Of a DNA stretch of 19,648 bases, positions 14,647 to 19,648 are shown piece by piece. The stretch's first letter is position 1; every line of letters starts with the position of its first letter. A program made the translations under genes and the position numbers. Origin of the DNA: JAIBJP01 sp036506175. GTDB taxonomy: Bacteria > Actinomycetota > Thermoleophilia > Gaiellales > Gaiellaceae. The notes below the pieces were generated by a model. It was given only the letters and a program-made list of their open reading frames with translations. It had not been told where the DNA came from and did not search any database. The DNA is taken from assembly GCA_036506175.1 (NCBI GenBank), contig DASXSE010000011.1:1-19648 (forward strand), written 5' to 3'.

Positions 14647-15148
14647 CCGTCCGCGAGCGCGGCGAGGAAGGCCGAATGCACGGCCGCGGCCGGAACCGTG
14701 CGGCCGTCGAACTCGAGCGCGCAGGGGGCGCAAGCATCGTGCGCGACCGTCGTCTCGAAACCGAGATCCACAGCTGCTCGAACGGTGGCGTCCACACACA
14801 TGCTCGTCATCATCCCGCAGACGACGAGCTCGTCCACGCCAAGCGAGCGAAGCTCGGGCTCGAGCGCCGTCTCACGGAAGCTATTGGGTACGCCTTCGTG
14901 ATAACGAGCCCGCTGTCGACAGGAGCGACGTCGGGGTGGATCTCGACGCCCTCGGTTCCCGGGCGCATGAACGTCGCCCCGTCCTCGTCCCACTCGTGAC
15001 GCACGTGAATGACCGGATCGCCGGCGGCGCGGAACGAGTCCAAGAGCTGTTTCGCCGCGGCGGCTGCGTGCTCCGGGGCCTCCAGCGGGTGCGCGCCGCC
15101 GGGGAAGTAGTCCTTCTGGATGTCGACGATCACCAACGCTCGCTGCAC
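14607..15148 (-). pseudogene. Isochorismatase-family cysteine hydrolase, interrupted by a one-base frameshift
   Basis: The coding sequence is intact only if a base is restored near 14884. The 5' part gives QRALVIVDIQKDYFPGG and runs to VITKAYP; the 3' part, in another frame, continues PNSFRETALEPELRSLG and CGMMTSMCVDATVRAA and ends at 14607. Together they contain the Asp (DIQ), Lys (VITK) and Cys (SMCV) triad of the family and a normal length of about 180 residues. The break lies in a short A run on the coding strand (AA where AAA is needed). It is either a real inactivating deletion or an assembly error. GTG 15148 is preferred as start; a TTG at 15175 would add 9 residues. The likely activity is a nicotinamidase-like or other amidase. 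Confidence 0.82.
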
Positions 15149-15154
15149 GGCTGA

Positions 15155-15160
15155 AGTAAA
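15155..15160 (-). promoter_or_regulatory. Putative -10 box (TTTACT) for the isochorismatase-like gene
   Basis: On the minus strand TTTACT (4 of 6 consensus bases) ends 6 nt before GTG 15148, again the spacing of a leaderless start. No SD precedes this GTG. Confidence 0.3.
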
Positions 15161-15206
15161 CCAGGGCGCCTCCAACAGACGAGGCCGACGTTCGACTTAG
15201 GGAGAG

Positions 15207-16123
15207 ATGAGGCGGGCGCTTCTCCTCCTCGGCGTCCTCGCACTCACAGCGTGCGGTGGCGGAAACGAGGCCGCACGGGGGCCCGTCCAATCGCCGGCCC
15301 CCACCCTCCCGGCCGACCTCCTCAGCCTCTACGTCTACGACTCGTCGGCTCCGTTCGACGTCGAGGAGACAAAGACGCAGAAGAAGGACGGCGCCACGGT
15401 GCACGACATCTCTTACGCAGCGGGCCCGAAAGGCCGGGTCACGGCCTTTCTTGTCGTTCCGAAGGGTGACGGGCCGTTCCCCGCGGTCTGTTCATGCCCG
15501 GCGCGCCGGGAGCGCGCTACACCTTCTTCACCGAAGCCCTCGAGCTCGCGAACCGGGGCATCCTGTGCCTGCTCCCCGATCCGCCTTACTCTCGTCCGCC
15601 GATCAAGGACGTCGTCAACTTCACGCCTAGCGATAAGAACGGGATCGTCCAGGAGGTGACCGAGATGCGGCGCGGCATCGACTTGCTCGTTTCGCGCGAC
15701 GACGTCGATCCGAGTCGCCTCGGCTACGTCGGCTTCAGCTGGGGCGCATCGCTTGGAGCGATCTTCGCCGCGGTCGAACGCCGGGTCAGCTCGTTCGTCC
15801 TGGCATCGCCGGTTCCGGACCTCAGCACGGACATGGCCGAGCTCGGGAAGGAACGCGGAGCCGACGTTCCGGCCGGCTACGAGGAGGCCATGCAACCGAT
15901 CGACGCCGTCAACTACCTGCCTCACGTGGCGCCGAACGCCGTCTTTCTCCAGTTCGGCAAAGAGGACACGCGTCCGAGCCCCGAGGACGGGCGCGAAGCG
16001 ATCGGTTTGACGAGCTCGCCGAAGCAGGTCCGCTGGTACGAGGGCGGACACGAGCTCAGCATCCAGGCCCTCCCGGACCGGCAGAACTGGCTCGCGCAGC
16101 GGCTCGGCGCGAGCGGAAGCTAA
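15207..16123 (+). pseudogene. Lipoprotein alpha/beta hydrolase (dienelactone-hydrolase-like), interrupted by a one-base frameshift
   Basis: The N-terminal part is a lipoprotein signal peptide (MRRALLLLGVLALTACGGG, lipobox LTAC) followed by a short linker and the start of an alpha/beta hydrolase domain up to GPFPAV. The frame then breaks near 15488; restoring one C (GTCCTG instead of GTCTG) gives AVLFMPGAPG and continues in the other frame to 16123. The second part holds nucleophile GFSWG, the acid Asp in FGKEDTRPSP and the catalytic His in YEGGHELS. Restored length is about 305 residues. A GGAGAG lies directly before the ATG. It is probably a surface-anchored esterase or peptidase-like hydrolase. 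Either a pseudogene or a sequencing error. Confidence 0.8.
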
Positions 16124-16130
16124 AGCTCGC
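16109..16130. terminator. Possible bidirectional terminator hairpin
   Basis: GCGAGC, a 10-nt loop, then GCTCGC spans the stop codon of the hydrolase and the 21-bp gap before the convergent peptidase stop. There is no T-tract on either side, so this is weak support. Confidence 0.22.
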
Positions 16131-16144
16131 AGCCGGAAACGCTG

Positions 16145-16789
16145 TCAGCGGCCGTTCGAGGAGAAGTGCTGGTAGTCCGTGGGCGACGTCCAATAGCCGC
16201 CCCACTTCCATCCCACTGAGGCGAAGGCGCGGACGACCGCGTCTCCTGCGTGGATCATTCCCTTGGCCTGCCGAGAGCGGTCGAGGTAGGCACGTCCGGC
16301 CGGCGGCGACACATGGCTGCCGCTCACGTACGGATTCTGAATCGGATTGATGTCGACCGCCCGCCCGTAAGCATGCATCGACCACCGCGTCGTCCCGGCC
16401 ACGAACCGGCAGTTGAACGCCGACGTGTTGTTGGCGGCCAGCGAGCGGTCGTCGTCCGCTCCATAGGCGTCGATGAGCCGCATGCGCCGGATCTGGAAGT
16501 GCGCGTAGAACAGCTTGCTGAAGGCCGTGCGCACGTTCGCCGCCTGATCCGCGTGCACCACGAGCCGGCCCTGATGCACCGAGCCGTCGTACCCCCAGAA
16601 ATCGAGCTTCAGAAGACGGAGATTCCGAATTGCCACCGGACAGCCCCGGTGCCATGAGGACCCGATCATTTGCGCCCTCGTGGCCGGGTCGATGACCGAG
16701 ATGGTTCCCTGAAACACCGGCGCGACGCTGCCTGCGTCTCCCGGCGCCAAAAGCGTTGCAGCGATGCTGAAGAGAGCGAAGAACCTCAT
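16145..16789 (-). CDS. Exported M15-family peptidase (D-Ala-D-Ala/L,D-carboxypeptidase-like)
   Basis: 214-residue protein with a short N-terminal signal peptide (MRFFALFSIAATLLAPGDAG, probable cleavage around 20) and an M15 peptidase domain. Zinc ligands are His139 and Asp146 in SMHAYGRAVDINP and His208 in DYQHF, preceded by the family GWKWGGYW motif. It should act on peptidoglycan cross-bridges or stem peptides outside the membrane. A cysteine pair (Cys50 and Cys127) could form a disulfide. Start chosen at ATG 16789 because it opens a signal peptide; the in-frame GTG at 16843 adds 18 arginine-rich residues and is less likely. It is transcribed divergently from the ABC exporter across 81 bp. 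Confidence 0.9.
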   Translation of the reverse strand: MRFFALFSIAATLLAPGDAGSVAPVFQGTISVIDPATRAQMIGSSWHRGCPVAIRNLRLLKLDFWGYDGSVHQGRLVVHADQAANVRTAFSKLFYAHFQIRRMRLIDAYGADDDRSLAANNTSAFNCRFVAGTTRWSMHAYGRAVDINPIQNPYVSGSHVSPPAGRAYLDRSRQAKGMIHAGDAVVRAFASVGWKWGGYWTSPTDYQHFSSNGR

Positions 16790-16856
16790 AGCCCGGCGCC
16801 AGATTAGACCGTCCGGTAGCAAGCGGGAACCGCGCCTTCGCACGCGGGGCGGCGGC

Positions 16857-16862
16857 TATTCT
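16857..16862 (+). promoter_or_regulatory. Putative -10 box (TATTCT) for the ABC exporter operon
   Basis: TATTCT (4 of 6 consensus bases) ends 8 nt before GTG 16871, and no SD is present, consistent with a leaderless transcript of the exporter operon. Confidence 0.35.
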
Positions 16863-16870
16863 CGCCCCAC

Positions 16871-17719
16871 GTGAGCGCAATCGAGGTCTTCGGCCTGCGT
16901 AAGTCGTATGGTCCCCGCGAGGTCCTGCACGGAGTCTCCTTCGCCGTCGAGACCGGAGAGGTCTTCGCCCTTCTCGGGCCGAACGGCGCCGGGAAGACGA
17001 CGACCGTCGAGATTCTGGAGGGCTACAGGCGCCGGGACGGAGGCGAGGTGCGCGTACTCGGAACTGATCCAGCGCGTGGCGGTCGGGATTTTCGCTCTCG
17101 CATCGGGATCGTCCTTCAGTCTTCAGCCGTGTACCCGCTTCTGACCGTGCGCGAGACGCTCGATCTCTTTGCGGGCTACTACCCGCATCCGCGCAAGGTG
17201 GGAGGGGTGATCGAGCTCGTCGGGCTCGCCGGGAAGGTCAACGCGCGTGTGCGAACGCTTTCCGGCGGACAGCTGCGGCGCCTCGACCTCGCCCTCGCGC
17301 TCATCGGCGATCCCGATGTCATTTTCCTCGACGAGCCGACGACCGGCTTCGACCCGGCCGCGCGCCGCCAGGCCTGGGAGACGATCCGCGACCTGCGCGC
17401 ACTCGGAAAGAGCATCCTCCTGACCACCCACTACATGGAGGAGGCTCAGCGCCTCTCGGACCGGATCGCCATTCTCGCGGACGGCCGAATCGTGACCACG
17501 GGCTCGCCGCGCGAGCTGCTTGCCGAGCAGGTCGTCGAAATCCGTTTTCGCCGCAACGGCGAGGACATCGTGCTGACGACCACGGAGCCGACGAGGGTCC
17601 TGAACGAGTTGACGAGCGATGCGCTCGCCGAGGGCGTTGAGCTCGAAGGGCTGGAGGTACACCCGCGCACCCTCGAGGATGTCTACCTCGAGCTCACGCG
17701 AGAGGAAGCCGAGGTCTGA
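16871..17719 (+). CDS. ABC exporter ATPase (ABC-2 type, DrrA/NatA-like)
   Basis: 282-residue ATPase with Walker A GPNGAGKTT (36-44), Q-loop Gln83, signature LSGGQ (130-134) followed by LRRLDLALAL, Walker B VIFLDE (150-155), and His187 in TTHYMEEA. The TTHYMEEAQRLSDRIAIL region and the C-terminal extension ending LEDVYLELT are typical of DrrA-like ATPases that pair with ABC-2 permeases for drug, lipid or polymer export. The stop overlaps the permease ATG by one base (TGATG). GTG start without an SD. The substrate is unknown. Confidence 0.94.
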   Translation: MSAIEVFGLRKSYGPREVLHGVSFAVETGEVFALLGPNGAGKTTTVEILEGYRRRDGGEVRVLGTDPARGGRDFRSRIGIVLQSSAVYPLLTVRETLDLFAGYYPHPRKVGGVIELVGLAGKVNARVRTLSGGQLRRLDLALALIGDPDVIFLDEPTTGFDPAARRQAWETIRDLRALGKSILLTTHYMEEAQRLSDRIAILADGRIVTTGSPRELLAEQVVEIRFRRNGEDIVLTTTEPTRVLNELTSDALAEGVELEGLEVHPRTLEDVYLELTREEAEV

Positions 17720-18477
17720 TGCTGTTCCTCCATGAACTTCGTGTCCAGCAGCTCCTCTTCTGGCGCAACCGCGAGGCCGCGTTCTTCAGCTTCCTGTTCC
17801 CGATCATCCTGCTCGTCCTGCTCGGATCGGTGTACGGAGACGAGGAGATCGAGGGGGTGAGCGGCGCAACCTATCTCCTCGCAGGGCTCATCGGATACGG
17901 GGTCTCCGCGACGGCCTTCGCCTCACTGGCGATCACGCTGGTCGTCCGCAGAGAGGCGGGCCTGCTGAAGCGTGTTCGCGGGACGCCTCTCAGCCCTGCG
18001 ACCTACCTCACGGCCGTCATCGGGTCGATCGTGATCGTGATCGCGCTGCAAGCTGCGGCGCAGGTCCTGATCGGCCACTTTCTCCTCAACGCCGACTGGC
18101 CCGCTTCTCCGACCTCTTTCGTGGTCGCTCTCGGCTTGGGCGCGGCGTCTTTTGCGGCGCTCGGACTTGCCGTGACGACCGTCGTCCGCACGGCGGAGGG
18201 CTCGTCGGCGATCGTCAACGCCATCTATCTGCCGATGGCGTTCATCTCCGGCGCCTTTTTTTCGCCGAAGGAGCTGCCGCGCTTCCTGGAGGTGATCTCG
18301 GAAGCACTGCCGCTCACGTATCTCCTACAACTCATCCGCTCCACGTTTATCGAAGGCGAGCTGCTCTCATCGTCGCCCGGGGCGATCACTGCGGTGCTGG
18401 TCTGGGGCTTGTTCGGGCTCGTCGTCGCCCTCCGGATGTTCAGGTGGGCGCCTCGGGAGGGTATGAGCGAAGCATGA
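17719..18477 (+). CDS. ABC-2 type exporter permease
   Basis: 252-residue integral membrane protein with about six hydrophobic segments. It contains the ABC-2 signature region running from AIVNAIYLPMAFISGAFF through PKELPRFLEVISEALPLTYLL near the C-terminus, and REAGLLKRVRGTPLSP in the middle cytoplasmic loop, which contacts the ATPase in this family. It forms the channel half of the exporter with the preceding ATPase and probably acts as a homodimer. Start and stop overlap its neighbours (TGATG upstream, ATGA downstream), so three genes are translated as a unit. Export substrate not determinable. Confidence 0.93.
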   Translation: MLFLHELRVQQLLFWRNREAAFFSFLFPIILLVLLGSVYGDEEIEGVSGATYLLAGLIGYGVSATAFASLAITLVVRREAGLLKRVRGTPLSPATYLTAVIGSIVIVIALQAAAQVLIGHFLLNADWPASPTSFVVALGLGAASFAALGLAVTTVVRTAEGSSAIVNAIYLPMAFISGAFFSPKELPRFLEVISEALPLTYLLQLIRSTFIEGELLSSSPGAITAVLVWGLFGLVVALRMFRWAPREGMSEA

Positions 18478-18788
18478 AGTCTCCGACACTGGTCTTTCAC
18501 AGCGAGCGTGAGGGCCGGTCCGAGCTGATCGTGAACTTCGGCGTGTACTCAGGACGAGAGGCGACCGAGGCCGAGATCCACCGCCTCGCGCAGACGCTGC
18601 TCGGCGAACTGGATTCCGTCGAAATCGTGGCTGAGCGCCGCTACGAGTTCGATGCGGGCGTCGAGGCCACGGTGCATCAGCTGCGGGTCGTTCTTCCGCG
18701 CGCCGCCGATGGTCTCGAGGCGGACCTGACGCCGCTTGTCTCCGACTGGGCGCACGACTGCATCGGCGAGCGCAACCTCACGCCCTAG
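18474..18788 (+). CDS. Hypothetical protein coupled to the ABC exporter
   Basis: 104-residue soluble protein that I do not recognise. It opens MKSPTLVFHSEREGRSELIVNF, with an alternating pattern suggesting beta strands, then a probable helix (EAEIHRLAQTLLGELDSV), then further strands (EIVAERRYEF, HQLRVVL). It has no signal peptide, membrane segment, cysteine cluster or obvious catalytic motif. The ATG overlaps the permease stop (ATGA), which argues that it is a real gene and made together with the exporter. It might be a small accessory or regulatory subunit, but this is inference from position only. Confidence 0.75.
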   Translation: MKSPTLVFHSEREGRSELIVNFGVYSGREATEAEIHRLAQTLLGELDSVEIVAERRYEFDAGVEATVHQLRVVLPRAADGLEADLTPLVSDWAHDCIGERNLTP

Positions 18789-18830
18789 TCGCGCGGTTTA
18801 CCGGCCACGCCAACAGAGGACGATTGCCCC

Positions 18831-18836
18831 TAAGCT
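18831..18836 (+). promoter_or_regulatory. Putative -10 box (TAAGCT) for the ABM-domain gene
   Basis: TAAGCT stands 7 nt before ATG 18844 with no SD, the same hexamer and nearly the same spacing as before the cyclase at 13843. The 55-bp gap upstream shows no convincing -35. Confidence 0.33.
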
Positions 18837-18843
18837 CCGCCTC

Positions 18844-19143
18844 ATGGCCGAGATCTACACGAGCGGTGTCTGGACGGTGAAGGCGGGCGAAGAAGACGAG
18901 TTCGTCGAGGCGTGGAAGGACTTGGTCGCGCTAGGGGCTGAGATGCCCGGGTCGGAGACCTTCCGCCTCTTACGAGACCTCGAGCGGCCCAATCGCTTCC
19001 TGAGCTTCGCCCCTTGGGAGAGCTTCGACGCTCAACAAGCCTGGAGGGAGCACCCCGAGTTTTCGAAGCGGATCGAACGCGCCCGCGCTCACTGCGACGA
19101 CTTTCAGACGACTACGTACGAGCTCGCGGCAGAGGTCTCTTAG
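18844..19143 (+). CDS. Antibiotic biosynthesis monooxygenase (ABM) domain protein
   Basis: 99-residue protein that fits the single-domain ABM fold. It has a first strand EIYTSGVWTVKAGEEDEFVEAW, a helix, the strand SETFRLLRDLERPNRFLSFAPWES, and a terminal HPEFSKRIERARAHCDDFQTTTYEL. ABM proteins are small dimeric ferredoxin-like-fold enzymes or stress proteins; some oxidise quinone-type compounds and many have no known substrate. The upstream gap of 55 bp and its own TAAGCT box suggest a separate transcript. No secondary-metabolite genes are nearby, so the name should not be read as evidence of antibiotic synthesis. Confidence 0.8.
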   Translation: MAEIYTSGVWTVKAGEEDEFVEAWKDLVALGAEMPGSETFRLLRDLERPNRFLSFAPWESFDAQQAWREHPEFSKRIERARAHCDDFQTTTYELAAEVS

Positions 19144-19222
19144 TTCGACGTCTGTCTGGCGACGGTGGGCGAGAACCTGGCCTCCGCCCGCTGCGCCCCA
19201 GTCTGAGCACCGCCTTTGCCGT

Positions 19223-19250
19223 TTGACTTGCGTGCGCGTCTGCCGACAAT
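19223..19250 (+). promoter_or_regulatory. Sigma-70-type promoter for the response regulator
   Basis: TTGACT (5 of 6 for -35) at 19223-19228, a 16-bp spacer, and GACAAT (4 of 6 for -10) at 19245-19250. The expected leader is about 40 nt and contains AAGGAGG. This is the clearest two-part promoter in the window. The rest of the 152-bp gap holds nothing I recognise. Confidence 0.45.
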
Positions 19251-19295
19251 GAAGGAAGAGGCGCATGCGGCCCGCCTTTAGACAAGGAGGCCGCA

Positions 19296-19648
19296 GTGGA
19301 GAAGACACCGCAACACAACAAAGAGGAACGCGCACTCCGCCCGGCAACGCCGGCGATCGTCATCGCCGACGACGATTGGGGGACGCGCATGCTCATCGCT
19401 CTCAACCTCGAGCCTGCGGGCTACGAGGTGCGCAGCGCCGCCTGCGGGCGAGAACTCGAGGAGGCCCTCGTCGACGGGCAAGTCGGGCTGGTCCTGCTCG
19501 ACATCCGCATGGGCGGGGACAACGGCATCGAGATTGCCCGCCGGCTGGCGGGCGAGCGCCCCGAGCTCGCGGTCGTCTTTCTTACCGGCGCGAGCTACCT
19601 GCTCACGGCGGCTGAAAACGACTTGGCGCACGAGTTGATCGAGAAGCC
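19296..19648 (+). CDS. Response regulator receiver domain (3' truncated by window end)
   Basis: Reads from GTG 19296, with a near-perfect SD AAGGAGG 5 nt upstream, to the end of the window (117 codons). After a charged tail of about 19 residues comes a CheY-like receiver domain with the acidic pair in IADDDW, the phospho-acceptor Asp in VLLDIRMGGDNG, the Thr in VVFLTGAS and the Lys in the final EKP. All key residues for phosphorylation are therefore present. What follows (a DNA-binding output domain, or nothing) lies outside the window, as would any histidine kinase. The frame has no stop before the edge. Confidence 0.9.
   Translation, partial: MEKTPQHNKEERALRPATPAIVIADDDWGTRMLIALNLEPAGYEVRSAACGRELEEALVDGQVGLVLLDIRMGGDNGIEIARRLAGERPELAVVFLTGASYLLTAAENDLAHELIEK

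Noticed and set aside
13843..16123. Cyclic-nucleotide defence system (Pycsar or CBASS-like) around the cyclase
   Set aside because: The neighbours are a GNAT enzyme, a PhzF-like protein and hydrolases. There is no membrane, TIR, nuclease or nucleotide-binding effector beside the cyclase.
16787..16843. Upstream GTG start for the M15 peptidase
   Set aside because: It would bury the signal peptide behind 18 arginine-rich residues.
19249..19281. Ten-codon leader ORF (MKEEAHAARL) before the response regulator
   Set aside because: Its ATG overlaps the -10 box, upstream of the expected transcription start. No attenuator hairpin or codon run is seen.
1..19648. tRNA, rRNA, CRISPR array, IS element, prophage or integration site
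   Set aside because: I looked for cloverleaf-type stretches, evenly spaced direct repeats, transposase motifs and terminal inverted repeats, and found none I could support.

Overview
This window is gene-dense, high-GC bacterial DNA with very short or absent intergenic gaps, many GTG and TTG starts, overlapping stop/start codons, and several genes with no Shine-Dalgarno (SD) sequence but a TAnnnT-type -10 box 6-8 nt upstream of the start codon. This suggests an actinobacterial-type organism using many leaderless mRNAs, possibly a soil lineage such as Thermoleophilia. The taxonomic guess is inference from style and gene content; no rRNA or other marker is present.

Region 1 (1-4466, +): the 3' end of a Pot/Fbp-type ABC importer permease, its ATPase, a hotdog thioesterase, an acyl-CoA dehydrogenase and a Rieske non-heme iron oxygenase alpha subunit. 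The oxygenase has a glutamate at the bridging position, as in the carnitine oxygenase CntA. Region 2 (4467-8501, -): a tightly coupled operon reading acyl-CoA dehydrogenase, then ADP-forming acyl-CoA synthetase, then a 2,4-dienoyl-CoA-reductase-like SDR. Region 3 (8564-10268, +): a SoxB-like FAD amine oxidoreductase and a histidine phosphatase. Regions 1-3 look like one catabolic island that imports a compound, activates it to a CoA thioester, oxidises or reduces the acyl chain, and possibly removes N-methyl groups. The substrate is not known.

Region 4 (10270-12440, +): a clear TPP riboswitch (THI element) in front of a CytX-type NCS1 transporter, overlapped by a small PfkB-family kinase. This looks like a pyrimidine (HMP) salvage unit for thiamin. 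Region 5 (12427-14646): a PhzF-family isomerase and a GNAT acetyltransferase on the minus strand, and a soluble class III adenylate cyclase with a four-cysteine N-terminal module on the plus strand, fired from back-to-back promoters.

Region 6 (14607-16789): an isochorismatase-family hydrolase and a lipoprotein alpha/beta hydrolase, each interrupted by an apparent one-base deletion and lying about 600 bp apart, followed by an exported M15 peptidase on the minus strand. Region 7 (16871-19648, +): an ABC-2 exporter (ATPase plus permease), an unrecognised 104-residue protein coupled to it, an ABM-domain protein, and the start of a response regulator receiver domain that runs off the window.

No tRNA, rRNA, CRISPR array, insertion sequence or phage gene was seen, and there is no gene-free stretch longer than about 160 bp.
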